DNA from: Drosophila persimilis
Lineage: Eukaryota > Arthropoda > Insecta > Diptera > Drosophilidae
Direction of reading: 5' to 3'
DNA length: 64,000 nt
NCBI RefSeq assembly: GCF_003286085.1
Contig: NW_020825294.1
Location: forward strand, 15,398,501-15,462,500
The position numbers were made by a program, and so were the translations under genes. The notes below the pieces were generated by a model. It did no database searches and was not told the origin of the DNA. It saw only the letters and a list, made by a program, of their open reading frames with translations. Shown piece by piece: positions 1-11,700 of the stretch. Each line of letters starts with the position of its first letter. Position 1 is the first letter of the stretch.

Positions 1-5
1 GAGGC

Positions 6-378
6 TGTTTATAATTCACTATTTATTTGCATATGTAAACCAACTTATCGCGTATGTACATATGGGGATGATTGGGGCGAACGATTGATGCGAGGATGTT
101 AATCTAATAGCTGCGACGATTAGCTCAAGTCTGCCCATGCAAGGGCTCTATGCAGCCAGCTTAGACGCGAGCGAGAGCGTTAGAGCTGCTCGGGGACGCT
201 GTTAAGCCGAGTACGAGAGATTGCGACATAAGGAGACGAAAGAATTCCGCTGCATGCGCATATGCGGTAGCAAATGATCTTTGCAGTGGGGGCATTGGAA
301 ACGACAACACCAAAATGCATTTCCTTTGGGCCGCACCACTGGCAATAATTTAAAATATTTAAGCTGCTTGACCCGACA
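6..378 (-). repeat. 3' LTR of BEL-1
   Basis: Matches 2580-2945 over nearly its whole length, beginning tgtttataattcac and ending gcttgacccgaca on the plus strand, so it has TG..CA ends. It abuts the polypurine-like tract at 379. The left edge is close to the window start, so the outer flank and any target duplication cannot be judged. Confidence 0.8.
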
Positions 379-2579
379 TACTCCCCCCGTTGTAAGCCTG
401 ACTTTCAACAGTATCTTTAAGGGGCAGTAGGCACAGCTTGTTGACGGCGCGCTTGGTGATTCCAGATGACGTCTTCAGCACAGCAACTCTGGGAACGCCA
501 TCTCGTCCAGGCAAAAGCTCGACCACTCTCGCCAGTGGCCACTTAATGGGAGGAAGATTCTCATCCTTGACAAGAACCAAATCTGCGACAGCTAAACTAG
601 GCTTCGCAGTGCGCCACTTTGAGCGCTGCTGCAGTGACGTTATGTACTCCTTCTTCCACCGGGACCAAAAGAGCTGCTGCAGGTACGAAACGCGCTGCCA
701 GCCGTCCAGGCGATCGAAGTTTAGCTGCGTGAGGTCAGGCTCACGAAGCAGGAGGGCCACCATTCAAGAAATGCGCTGGAGTTAGAACATCTAGATCGGC
801 AGGGTTCTCTGAAATTGAAACTAAAGGTCTTGAATTAATCACTGCCGTGATGTGGCACAACAGCGTCCGCAGCTCGTCAAATCCAAGAACCGAGTTGCCT
901 ATCGCACGGTAGAAGTGGTACTTGGCCGTCTTCACTGCAGCCTCCCATAGACCACCAAAATGAGGGGAGCGCGGAGGAATGAAATGCCAGTCTATAGCCT
1001 CGACCAAGCAAAAATCCAGCAGCGCCTTATGATGGTCATCGCTGGTTGCGTTGTCTGACCAAATTTACCGCGGCGTTCGTCTGGTACATATGAAGCACTT
1101 TAGTCCATGTAGAAAAGCAACTGTGGATAAGTCCTTTATAAGCTCCAGATGAACAGCCTTGGTAACGAAACAAATGAAGACGCAGACGTAGCACTTGATG
1201 GGAGCCTTGTTGCGTGCCTCCGGTTTGTAGAAAAACGGCCCACTGAAGTCCACGCCTGTGATCTCAAAGGCATGAGAACCATCGAGCCGCTCCTTTGGAA
1301 GATCCGCCATAATATGCTCCAATACCCTGGGCTTCAGTCGAAAGCATCTTACGCACTTGTTTACTGCCTTGTTTACCGTCTTCCTCCCAATATTGAGATA
1401 GAATTAGTCCAAGCAAAGCTCGAGGACCAGCGTGCAGATTCCGCTCATGAAAATGGGAGATTATTGCAAGAGTCAGTGGATGGCTGCTGGGCAAGATGAT
1501 TGGATGACGGCCATCAAAATTCAACGAAGAGTTTTTCAGTCGACCATCTACCCTGGGAAGTCCAAACTGATCCATGAATGGCGATAACGAGGCGATTGAG
1601 CTCGATGAGGAGACTGCTCCCCTTGCCCGCAGTGACTTCATGTCCTCCCATAGCTGAGTACGCTGGACTAGTCGTAGCAATACCTGGGTTCCATGTTCAA
1701 TGTCTGAGACAGTGAGTCCGGGGCGCCGGTTGCAAAACTTGTGAATGTATCCGAAAACGCGTTGCAAAGAAGCAAATGAATTCGCATACTTGGAATCAGC
1801 AATAATATCCATGTAACCAGAAGAGCCTTCCGACGAAGTTCAAGGGCTGGCTTATCAGGTAGCACAGTGGGTTTCCAGCGTAGAGTCTGGAAGGAGTACA
1901 AGCCGAGGAAATTCAAGGCCCACCTGATTGCTCAACGCATAGCTTGCCATAGAAAAGTCCATCGTCTCCAATGATCTGCATCGCTGCTCCAAGAACGAGG
2001 CCATAGATTCCCACGACGGAATTAAGTTTGCAAATGCGGGGTCGTTCTTCCCACTTCTCTTGGCTCGCTGGATCCAGTTTCCGGTGAAGTTCCTGCACGA
2101 CGATGCATCCTGCGATCTGCTCAGTGGTGCCCAAACCCTGGAGCGCGCGCATTTGTGAATTTAACTTGTCTGAAAGCTCCCGAAGCATGACCACTGATCC
2201 AGGTTCCACAGCCTGGAGCGCCAAGATCTCATTGATGTGTGCCTGTAAGACCAATCGCCGATTATTGAATCTGTTTTCCAACAAATCTAATGCCACAGCA
2301 TAATTGCCATCTGAGATTTCCAGCGACCGAACAGTCTCCAATGCCGAATCCCGCAGACAGGAACGCAAATGCTGGAGCTTTTCTATGTTTGTTAAGTCCG
2401 GATGGTTGTCGATGATGGTGGCAAACATTGAATAAAAGTCCATCCAGTTCGCATACCCGCCGCTAAACGTCGGCAATTGTATAGGAGACAGGGATGGTAC
2501 TTGTCTACGGTACTTCCTCCAGCCAAGGTAGAATGAAACGGCATGCGGCCGCTACTCTTAGCCATTTCAGGCTGTTGGC

Positions 2580-2945
2580 TGTTTATAATTCACAATTTAT
2601 TTGCATATGTAAACCAAAGTATCGCGTATGTACATATGGGGATGATTGGGGCGACCGATTGATGCGAGGATTTTAATCTAATAGCTGCGACGATTAGCTC
2701 AAGACTGTCCATGCAAGGGCTGACGGGCCAAATTGCCGGGCCCTATGCAGCCAGCTTAGACGCGAGAGAGAGCGTATGATAGCCCGAGAGCGTTAGAGGT
2801 GCTCGGGGACGCTGTTAAGCCGAGTACGAGAGATTGCGACATAAGGAGACGAAAGAATTCCGCTGCATGCGCAACACCAAAATGCATTTCCTTTGAGCCG
2901 CACCACTGGCAATAATTTAAAATATTTAAGCTGCTTGACCCGACA
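2580..2945 (-). repeat. 5' LTR of BEL-1
   Basis: Second copy of the LTR at 6-378. It differs by a handful of substitutions and by several short blocks present in only one copy, which points to moderate age. Immediately after 2945 the sequence becomes RNase H-domain sequence of the LOA-like LINE. Confidence 0.8.
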
Positions 2946-5664
2946 AAGTGCATGTCTAGAAGTAGTTTGGAGACGATAAAAATGGCCTCCTTGATGGCTA
3001 CAACCTCCGCTTGGAACACACTGCAGTGGTCCGGGAGCTTGAAGCAATGACTGATGTTCAGCTCGCTGCAGTAGATTCCGCCTCCCACGTGGCCGTCTAA
3101 CTTTGAGCCATCTGTGTAGAAGTGAACCGCATTTGCGGGTCCTGATTCGCCCATCTCCCAGTCCTCCCTAGGTGGGATTGATACCTGGAAAGGCGTCGAG
3201 AGGTGATGACTAGGGATACAATAATCTGTCCCCTCAGGTAATTGCTGGAGTCTCGCAGGAACCCCGAGTGCCCAACCGCGGACGCTTTCCACAGTCTGGC
3301 TTTTCTCATTCTGAGGGCGTAAAGTGTTGGCACCTTCTTTCCCATGAGATCCACAGGGAGGAGGTCCAGCACAGTATCCAGGGCTTCCCCTGGAGTAGTG
3401 CGTAGCCCGCCAGTTATGCATAGCTCTGCCATGCGTTGAATTCTGCTGAGTTTATTGAGGCATGTCCTTCTGTCTAAGGCTGGCCACCATACCACCACTC
3501 CATAGAGCATGATTGGTCGTATGATGGCGGTGTAGAGCCACCGAACTATATAGGGGGTCTTTCCCCATTTTTTTCCGATGGCTTTCCTGCAAGTATAGAG
3601 GGCCACTGTGGCCTTCTTCACTCTATCCTCTATACTCAATTTCCAGTCGAGCTTTCTATCAAGGATTAGGCCAAGATACTTGGCGTTGTTGCTGAAGCGC
3701 TTCCCCACATAGTTTTGGGGGAATCATTGCCGGAACTTTGTACTTCCTAGTGAAGAGCACCAGTTCCGTTTTAGACGGGTTGACGCTTAGACCGCATTTG
3801 TCTGCCCATTTTGACATTATCATGAGTGTGTTTGTTAGGCACACTTGTTGGCAACATCGTCCGCATACGCCACCACGCGGCAGCCACCCCCCCTCTATCT
3901 CCCGCAGCAGTTCGTTCACTGCCACGTTCCATATGAGAGGACTCCGCCCTGCGGGGTGCCTCTGCTGACAAATCTGGTGGACGTTGAAGTCCTCAGTGAC
4001 TTCCCAGGTCCTCCCAGGTCCGTCAGTGCACCCGTGATGGCGGTCGGGACGATGTTATTAAAGGCGCCTTCTATGTCGAGGAAGGCTACTAGGGTGTACT
4101 CCTTACAGTTGAGGGGCGCTTCTTTGATCAATGTGATCGTGTGTAGGGCCGCTTCGGGTCATCTTCCTTTCCGATAAGCATGCTGGGAGTCTGAGATCAG
4201 ACTGGACGGAATAGACGCTGTGAGATGCATCCCAAAAAGCCGTTCCATCGTCTTCAAAAAAAAAGACGATAGACTTATGGGTCTGAAATCTTTAGAGGCA
4301 GTGTGGGAGGGCATGCCTGCCTTGGGAATGAAGACGACTTTGGTATGAAGCCAGGTTTCCGGGATTTATCCATGGGAGAAGATTCCTTCGTATATCCCTT
4401 TGAGCCAGTTAGTGGCTTTCTGTCCAGCGTGAATCAGTTGGGCAGGGATGATGCCATCTGGTCACGCACACTTGTATGGTTTGAAGCTTTTGATTGCCCA
4501 GGAAATGTTTTCCTGGGAGAAGTCCGGGAAAGTGGGTGTTTAGGAGAAGATTTAGCGACTCATTGCTGGACGTTGTCCACGATTGGTCGGCATTCTTTAT
4601 GTAGCTCAGAGTGGGTGTAGTCTTCGAGAGAACTTTGCGCAAGCGCGAGGCTTCCGAGTTCTTCTCAATGTCGCTACAGAACTTACGCCATGAGGCGCGT
4701 TTGGCTTTCCTCAGTTCTTTATTATAAGTTGACAGACTGCCCTTGCATTCGGCCCAGTTCCGCTCAACGTTCGTAGCCTTGGCTATGTTAAAGTGACTCC
4801 GGGAGGCCTTCCGGAGCTCTCCCAGTTTAGGAGGCCACCATTCAGGTTTCTTCCGGCATCTGCTCTTGCCAGAGGGGCAGGATTTATCGAGCGCCTCATT
4901 GCAGGCGTTGGTAAATAGTTTAACAAGATGAGTCGTGGCTTCCCCAGAAATTTCCTCCTCAGGTGGAGTCTCAGGGAGAGCACGACAGAGATGGTCTGAG
5001 TACCGAATAAAGTTTGTCCGCCTGAGGTTCCGGAATTGAAAAAGAGCTCTTCCAGGACCCTCCAGGATACGATACTCCCATGTATCTCATGAGAGGCAAG
5101 TGTGAGGTCCAGGACCTCCTTGCGGTTTTTAATAATGAAGGCGGGATCACTCCCCCTATTTAATAGGACCATCTGAGTGGTCAGTAAATAGTTGAAGAGG
5201 TACTCACCCCTTTCGTTAGTGTCAGTGCTTCCCCACTGGCAGTGGTGTGCATTGGCGTCGCACCCCACAATTAGGCCGATGTCCTTGGCCTCGTAGTCTG
5301 TGATTAGCGCCCTGAGCGCCTGTGGAGGGGGGTCTGGTTGGCTGTGACCAATGTACGTGGAGCAGATTCTCAGTGAGCACACCTGGCCTCCGAGGCTCAC
5401 TGCTGTTTGGTCTTCATTGCTGATATTTGGGAGCAAAAATAAGTGCAAATCTCTTTTTGCAAGAATGCAGGTGCGGGATTTACCAGCGGTATTAGCTACG
5501 TATAGCTTGTAGTCAGAAGTCCTCAGACCGGAGACCCGGTTTCCGAGGATCTAGAGCTTCTGAATGAGGTCTATGTCGGCTCCACCCTTGGCCAGGTGGA
5601 GCAATAGAGCAGCGCATGCTGCCTTACAATGGTGGAGGTTTATCTGCAGGAACGTCAATGACAT
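2946..5664 (-). pseudogene. LINE copy 1 ORF2 (endonuclease-RT-RNase H), broken and 3' truncated
   Basis: The start is taken at 5664 by homology to the copy 2 start (MSLT..LQINLHHCKAA). The endonuclease region keeps the GCDANAHHCQW block, and an in-frame stop replaces the Gln-Glu-Pro-Trp site region near 5550. Frame fragments at 5448-4783, 4642-4409, 4131-3916, 3708-3097 and 3421-2756 show RT pieces (GTPQGGVLS, YLGLILDRKLDWKLS) and the start of RNase H (FYTDGSKLDG). At least six frame changes are visible. The RNase H domain is cut at 2945 by BEL-1. It cannot encode a working polyprotein; in an active copy this enzyme nicks the target and copies the RNA at the nick. Confidence 0.8.
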
Positions 5665-5783
5665 TCCTGAGGCTCACCTCCACCATTGTTGCCTCTTTCG
5701 GGATCTCCGGCAGCTCCGGGTCTGTCTCGACCTCTGCTAGCCTGCCCTTGCCATCCGACTTGTAGGTGGATATGGTGACCTTT

Positions 5784-6945
5784 TTATCCGTAGTCGACCA
5801 CACCGTCCGTCTTCGCGAGGGGCTCTAGCGACTCCTCATTTAGGATGAGGATTATCTGGCACCTCTGCCCCTGGATATCCTCTACCTTGGCCACCTTCCA
5901 GTCGGCTGTGGAAAGGTGGGGGTTGCAGACCTGCAGTAGCCTGAGTATTTTCTCAGATTCTGCAGGTTTAGCCGAGACCCATGCTCTGGCTCTCGGACGA
6001 CTGGAGACATCTACCCATCTCACGGCCTCCAGTTTCGCCCCTGCATAGACCTCTTTTAGAGCAGCCACCGCCTTCATGTAGAGGGCCGCAGAGCGAGCGT
6101 CTTGGCAGGCGATGGCTTTCACCTTGCCTTGATGCCACCCTGCATCCTCACACTTTGGCGGCGGTCCACCGTTCTCCTCCAGATCCTGTAGAAACCGGTC
6201 CTGGAGCTCGTTCTCCACCAGGGGCCATTTGTCGCGAAGGACATGACCGTCTTCGGCGCCCCTGTCCAGGACACCGATCAGGGTTTTGCCCCGCGCCACC
6301 TCAGCGAACGACCGGTTCGTGAGGTGGGTCTTCACCCGCTTGGCTTGCTGGGCTTGGACTGGCTGATTAGTGGGGTCCTCCGCTGAGCGTTGCCGCTTGT
6401 TGGGGGCCTTGGCTGCGCCCTTTCCGGCTTTGGCTGGCTGGAACAGTGGAAGGATTGAGGAGGCCCACAGCCTCTGCTCCTTTCCTTCGGCTGACGCCCT
6501 GAAGTTCGGGTCTTCGTTGGACAGGATGAAAGCCGGTCGTCTCCTGTCCTTGTACGACGGCTTTCCTCCCCGTGGTGCAGAGACGCTGCCCGCCGGGGCT
6601 CCCCTGGGTTCTTTCCGGTGCGCTTACCAGCCGCGATTACGCTCTGCTTAGCAGCCACCCCGGCGTCCGATTTGCCCTTGGAGCCACCCGACTTGGAAAG
6701 ACTCGATTGGCTTTTCGGGCCCTCCTCGTGGCGGCTGCTGCCTGAAGACGGTGGACCGACTCAGTCTCCTTCCCCGTCTTCATAGGACCTGGTTTCCCAG
6801 GCGTTGGTGTAGAGGGATTGGCTTGTCCCTCCGGTACTTTAAAAGGAGTGCCGAGCTCCTTTGCGTTATTGTTAGATTTTATGTGTTTGGTAGATTGCAT
6901 TTTGCTCTCACGAGCAGGCGGGAAGGGGATGGTCACCCGAAGCAT
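5784..6945 (-). pseudogene. LINE copy 1 ORF1 (nucleic-acid-binding protein), broken
   Basis: Three overlapping frames (6945-6637, 6658-6332, 6335-5784) align in order to the single 485-residue ORF1 of copy 2, so at least two frameshifts divide it. The N-terminal part is rich in Lys and Pro (KELGTPFKVPEGQANPS), as expected for an RNA-binding ORF1. The C-terminal part holds the conserved segment around EDAGWHQGKVKAIACQDARS that resembles the RRM-like DUF4780 region of insect LINE ORF1 proteins. The acidic C-terminus seen in copy 2 is absent here: sequence passes directly from the VTISTYKSD region to the ORF1/ORF2 junction. In the family this protein packages element RNA. Confidence 0.75.
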
Positions 6946-7028
6946 AGCCCGCTTGCCCCAGGAAGCCTAATTTAAACTGGAGGTCGGCAGGGATCCAGAG
7001 TCCGCATATTATCGACCGGGCACCCGGA

Positions 7029-7707
7029 CTAGTTATACCTGAAACTGGTGTTGGGATATTTGGCTTCGCATACCCTTCCTGCGGACTCGCCGGTGGCTGA
7101 ATATAGAAGTTGATATGGCTCTGGCAGCAGTGCGCTCAATTATTTGTTGAAGGACATCCAAGTCCATCTGGCTTGAAAGGGCTGTCCGTGCAATGGGTGC
7201 TTTCCAAAGGCTAGAGTAAGTAGCTACATTGGCTGACGTAGCTTGCGTCTGGCTGGAGCTATGGCTAGCATCCAATCCCGACAAACGGGAACTTCGGGAG
7301 CTGCTGTTTAGCTGGTGCTCGAGTTTTTTCGAACGAGTTGGCCTGGTGGTGCGTTCAACCGGGACTGAACCTACAGTTTAAATTTGGCCCAATTGGGTAC
7401 TGTTGCCATTTCCCTCTGATACCTTTCCCGTCTCTGTCTGTCCAAGTCCATTTCCCGGGGTCTGTGCTACCTCCAAAGCTTTAGCAAGACTTCGAGTAGT
7501 AATTCCCGAGGGACCTGGTAATTCCGTTGGTTCCGGCTGCCGCTTCTTTGGAGAACAATTACCAACAAATAGTTTCACATAAGATAACGTACATACTCTG
7601 CTACAATTCGGACAATCAGCGTGATGAGGGAAGCATTCTTCCAGACATTCTTTGTGGAAAACGTGACTGCAAGGGGTACAAAAAGACGGCATATTTAAGA
7701 ATATTTG
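7029..7707 (-). pseudogene. ORF with half a RING-H2 finger, unidentified
   Basis: Two minus-strand frames (7692-7378 and 7284-7033) may belong to one coding unit, because the open frame upstream of 7284 continues towards the end of the first. The first frame starts inside a RING-H2-like motif: C-x-H-x2-H-x2-C (TPCSHVFHKEC) followed by CPNC. The first Cys pair that such a finger needs is missing, because sequence beyond 7707 is DINE-1. After the finger come a basic, Pro-rich stretch and a Ser/Gln-rich segment. I do not recognise the gene. It could be the N-terminal gag region of a retroelement or a host E3-ligase fragment. It is flanked by LINE copy 1 on one side and DINE-1 A on the other. Confidence 0.45.
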
Positions 7708-8812
7708 TATACCCGATACTCAAAATGAATATTGGGGTTTATTAGATTTGTGGTAAAAGTGGATGTGTGTAACGTCCAGAAGGAATCGTTTCCGACTCCA
7801 TAAAGTATATATATTCTTGATAAGCATCAAAAGCCGAGTCGATTGAGCCATGTCTGTCTGTCCGTCTGTCCGTCCGTCCGTCTGTCCGTCCCCTTCAGCG
7901 CCTAATGCTCAAAGACTATAAGAGCTAGAGCAACGATGTTTTGGATCCAGACTTCTGTGATATGTCACTGCTACAAAAATATTTCAAAACTTTGCCCCAC
8001 CCACTTCCGCCCCCACAAAGGGCGAAAATCTGTGGCATCCACAATTTCGACGATACGAGAAAACCAAACGCAGAATCGTAGAGAATGACCATATCTTTTA
8101 GACTGCAGAATCTGAACTGGATCGTATTATTATTATAGCCAGCATCAGGAAAATAATTTCATTTTTTCTCGCCCTGTCTCTCTCTAACACACAGGTAGCA
8201 TAGGCGGCTTTGCTTAGAGTAAAACATTAGCGCCTAGATCTCAGAGACTATAAAAGCTAGAGCAACCATATTTGGTATCCACACTCCTAATATATCGGAC
8301 CGAGACGAGTTTGTTTCAAAATTTCGCCACACCCCCTTCCGCCCCCGCAAAGGATGCAAATCTGGGGATATCCACAAATCTCAGAGACTATTAAAGCTAG
8401 AGTAACCAAATTTGGTATCCGCACTTCTGTTAGATCTCACTATAAAACGTATATCTCAAAATTTCGCCCCACCCCCTTCCGCCCACACAAAGGACGAAAA
8501 TCTGTTGCATCCACAATATGGCAGATTCGAGTAAACTAAAAACGCAGAATCATAGAGAATGACCATATCTATCCGGTTGCTGAATCTGGATCAGATCAGA
8601 TCATTTTTATAGCCAAAGGAACCAAATCAATTTGCAGTGGCTACGCAGCGCGTGACGTCACGCTCAGACTGATTTTCTATCTCTCTCGCACGCACTCTTT
8701 GTCGTGTCGTTTAATATTAGCGGCGTCTGCCGGAGGAGAGCCATACTGACTTATCATCGGGTATAACTGTAGAGTTGCGGTGTCCGCAGCAACTCACAAC
8801 GTTCCCCCTCGT
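7708..8812 (+). mobile_element. DINE-1/Helentron-type element A
   Basis: Non-autonomous rolling-circle type repeat with the order known for DINE-1: a 5' end starting tatacccgatac, a conserved block to about 7850, a (GTCY)n tract at about 7855-7891, a long second block made of repeated sub-units (each with a ttccgcccc..caaagg motif), a 3' hairpin at 8774-8793 (gttgc..gcaac) and terminus ccccctcg near 8812. It has no coding capacity, and the apparent ORFs in it are chance. It appears full length. Related copies in this window are at 9223, 19332, 28711, 30180, 36158, 37541 and 40671. Confidence 0.85.
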
Positions 8813-9222
8813 TTCCTTTGATACTTGCGCTTCTTATATCTTCTTTAATGAATAATTTAAGTTAACTTTCTTCTGCCTTGTATTGTGATAATTTTATAAT
8901 TTGTACATTCCTATTTTTACACAGTTTAACTGTACATAGTTGAACTCTAAACATTAAAAATTAAACATACTAGGTCCCTAACTGCACCACGAATTTTTTG
9001 GAAAACTTACTTGTGTGCATAGATTATATTAAAACGCGAGGCTCGCGTGGCCATAGGCACACTGAGTTAGCGGCGTGGTTGCCAGTTGGGTTACGCCTGC
9101 CCCCTTACCTATTCTATACCATACGCACAAGGAACACGATCTAGGGGCTATAGCGTATCCGTGGCGGATGTAAGATTCGTTTTCATCACTCTTCACGTGT
9201 ACGTGTCGGCATACGAAACTTG
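8813..9222. repeat. 410-bp linker between DINE-1 elements, copy 1
   Basis: Unique-looking 410-bp segment that begins directly after a DINE-1 3' terminus and ends directly at the next DINE-1 5' end. The same segment recurs at 29769-30179 and, reverse-complemented, at 37130-37540, in the same position between two DINE-1 units and with only a few differences. It contains the perfect inverted repeat cgcgag-g-ctcgcg near 9033 and no long ORF. It may be part of a larger Helentron or a captured host segment. Confidence 0.7.
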
Positions 9223-9513
9223 TTATACCCGATACTCAAAATGAGTATTGGGGTATATTAGATTTGTGGTAAAAGTGGATGTGTGTAACGTCCAGAAGAA
9301 ATCGTTTCCAACCCCATAAAGTATATATATTCTTGATCAGCATCAATAGCCGAGTCGATTGATCCATGTCTGTCCGTCCGTCTGTCCGTCCGTCCGTCTG
9401 TCCGTCCCTATCAGCGCCTAGTGCTCAAAGACTATAAGAGCTAGAGCAACGACCTTTTATATCCGGACCTCTGTGATATGTCACTGTTACGAGAATATTT
9501 AAAAACTTTGCAA
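9223..9513 (+). mobile_element. DINE-1 element B, 5' part only
   Basis: Starts with tatacccgatactc and runs through the first conserved block and a (GTCY)n tract, then loses similarity at about 9513, before the repeated second block and the 3' hairpin. It is a 3'-truncated copy in direct orientation behind element A and the linker. Confidence 0.8.
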
Positions 9514-11260
9514 ATCCTTGGAACGAAGACAAATGTATACAAACGAGCAAAAGGTGGAACGAGCCAATTGCTGAGTTATTAGCTGAGAGTTACCAATAGA
9601 CTTTTTACTGTCCCCTCGTTTGCGACAAAAATTTATATACTATATAACGTTATATATTCGACAGTAAAGGATAGATCGGAGGGGATGTCGAAGTCACTGC
9701 CGGTTGGGATTCTCTGGTTCTGTGCTCATTCGGTAACTCCTACTACATAAACTTACAAAAATATAATCCCGTGACTTTGCAGGGAACTAACTGCGAAAAC
9801 AAGAATATGCCTTTTCCGAGCATACACGAAAATAAACGGAACAATCATATATAGGGCGTACCCGAAAGTACTAAGGGGTTTCGTCTGTCTGTTCCAAAAT
9901 ATCAAAAAAATTTACCCACCCTTCCATGATTTCCAGCTCTGAGAATGTTCTGAAAATCCCTAAAACTCTCACCCTACCCCATTACGTCACCATGTCACTA
10001 GGAAATGAAGTCTATCTATATACATTGCTAATATAGCTTTAATATAAACTAGGCATTGCACCACATAATCATGAAAAAACTAGCAAACACAAGTTTTCCT
10101 ACCAAATATAAGAAAATTATTTAATTTCGAGCAGTAGGCAAATCAATGAGAAGAAACAAAATTAATGGAATTGTCAAATGTGGATAAACGATTCGGTAGA
10201 TGAATTTGATTTGGAATATAAGAAATAAGAATATAAAATTAATATATATAAAGAAAAATAAAAATCAAAAAAATTATAAACAGCATGTCCGACCAACGAT
10301 CCGCAATGATGATCCAAAACGAAATTAAATTAAATTTGTTGTTTTTTGGTCAGTGTACTTGTTGTTTAAGCCCCAATGCGTTAACGACTAAGAGAACGGA
10401 AGGCTCCGAATGTTTTTACCGCCAGCTTTGCGCTCTCTTAGCAACTGGCAACTTGCAAAGCGAGTTAGTGGTGCACACGGGGGTGATCTTTATGACCTTT
10501 ATGCACCGCAACTGCAAGGCGCAGGAGGAATTTTTTCAGCGATTTCCCAAAGGAAAAAAATTGGCCCCACACCAAGGTGGACTCACGAAAATACTCCCGT
10601 CAAGGGTGGGAGTATTGTGTGGGCGCAGAACTTTGGAGAAGCTGGGGGGGCTACCGATCGTGGCCACTGACCACTGGCGAAACAGAAACAAAACCACGAG
10701 GGCTAAGAAAAAAAAGAATTCTTCCTTACAGGGCACTTGAACCCACCGTTTTTCCAACTTTTCCACGAAAACACGAGTGTTATTCTTTTCTGGCAGAGTG
10801 TGTGACGCATAGTTTTGCAAAAAAATGTGTGGCGAGGCGTGGCAGATAAGCACTTTAGCTATGCGCACTCGGCGCACGGTTATAAGTTTCGGCTTATTTT
10901 CGAGAAGCACGCACAGCACGGAATTTTTAAAGTTTCGTTTCTTGCATGTGGTCGTTTTTTTTTTTTTGTAAAAATATATTTGTTACCGAGGCGGAGCCAA
11001 TCATCTGCTGCATCGATTCAAATGTCCAAAAAAGAAATCGAACTTGTGCTAAAAGATCTAAACGCTCTGAAAGCTCCTCTGCGATGCGCTGCACAGCACT
11101 TGCGAAAGCGTAGCTCAGCTGTTCCTTAAGTCGAGCTTGCATGTATCCAACCAAACTATGCTATGACCTGAATCTCTAATTGACCCAACGTTATTGCATG
11201 CGATATGCCCGAGCACCATAGCATGACCCTCTATGCTACAAATGAAGATGAAGAAACCGA
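9514..11260. other. Unassigned AT-rich sequence
   Basis: No recognised gene or repeat. It has TATA-rich stretches near 9630-9660, a poly-T run at about 10955-10968 and overlapping frames in all phases around 10285-11130. The longest frame (10285-10740, 151 residues) shows no motif I recognise and overlaps other open frames, so I do not call it a gene. It could be LTR or untranslated sequence of an old retroelement. Confidence 0.4.
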
Positions 11261-11700
11261 CTATCGATCCGAATTTTTAGACTCCCTGGATTTCCCAGGC
11301 TTACTACCGCACATAAACCAACATAAACCAAAACAGTGCAAAGGTACGCTTTTGGTAAGGTGGTAAGGAAATTGATGAACAATTTGATTTACGCGACGAT
11401 ACTCAAAGGAAAATTCAAAGGTGGAAGTTCTCATTCCCAGGATTCCGATGATCCCAAAATTTTTTTTTAGTAATACATTTTTGATTAAAGTTGAAATGTT
11501 ACGTATTTTATTCGTTTCAAAATCTGTGGTGCTTAGTGAGTGGTGAACAGTGAGAAAGTGAGCAAGTGAGCAACTTAGCAATCTAAGTGAACAAGTGAGC
11601 AATATGTGTGAGTTGACTCACTTACTAAAAAAGAACAAGTTAACATGTTCACCAGAATGAGCAATGTTTACCCAACACTACTGGTGTTCAACCGTCTTCC
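11261..11700. other. Unassigned sequence with a gtgagcaa-type simple repeat
   Basis: No coding signal. At about 11530-11610 short degenerate units such as gtgagcaa recur (gtgagcaagtgagcaact), and the sequence is AT-rich around it. It could be the untranslated or LTR end of the env-bearing remnant that follows, but no matching second LTR was seen. Confidence 0.35.

Larger units (their letters stand above)
6..2945 (-). mobile_element. BEL/Pao LTR element, internally shortened (BEL-1)
   Basis: Minus-strand BEL/Pao fossil flanked by two related LTRs (6-378 and 2580-2945). In element order the interior shows a gag segment with a DUF1759-like region (about 2476-1913), a zinc-binding integrase N-terminus followed by the integrase core (about 1812-741, with the family's FIPPRSPHFGG and DVLTPAHFL blocks), and the C-terminal BEL domain (DUF5641-like, about 763-380) with the KWPLARV motif. 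A purine-rich stretch next to the 3' LTR (complement of tactccccccgttg at 379-392) fits the polypurine tract. No reverse transcriptase is recognisable, so the copy is broken, with several interruptions in what remains. The LTRs differ by several indels, so it is not recent. The right boundary at 2945/2946 falls inside LINE sequence, showing insertion into that LINE. Confidence 0.85.
2946..7028 (-). mobile_element. LOA/Bilbo-TRIM-like LINE, decayed copy 1
   Basis: Non-LTR retrotransposon on the minus strand, homologous along its length to the better copy at 41088-47930. ORF1 remains lie at 6945-5784 and ORF2 remains (APE endonuclease, reverse transcriptase, RNase H) at 5664-2946. The 3' end is missing because BEL-1 sits at 2945/2946. 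The 5' end stops near 7028, where homology to the 5' UTR of copy 2 ends. Compared with copy 2 it lacks the acidic ORF1 tail and carries many frameshifts and stops. Assignment to the LOA group rests on the RNase H domain downstream of the RT and on general sequence character; the I clade is the main alternative. Confidence 0.8.

Noticed and set aside
7855-7891. (GTCY)n tract as an independent microsatellite or CRISPR-like array
   Set aside because: It is the standard internal tract of DINE-1 and recurs at the same place in the other copies; there are no spacers.
8354-8539. Short ORFs inside DINE-1 copies (also at 19613, 29264, 30766, 36371, 37809)
   Set aside because: The same frames recur because the repeat recurs; the DINE-1 family is non-coding and the frames lack motifs.
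10285-10740. 151-residue open frame as a host gene
   Set aside because: It overlaps other open frames on both strands, has no recognisable motif, and lies in sequence with no other coding signal.
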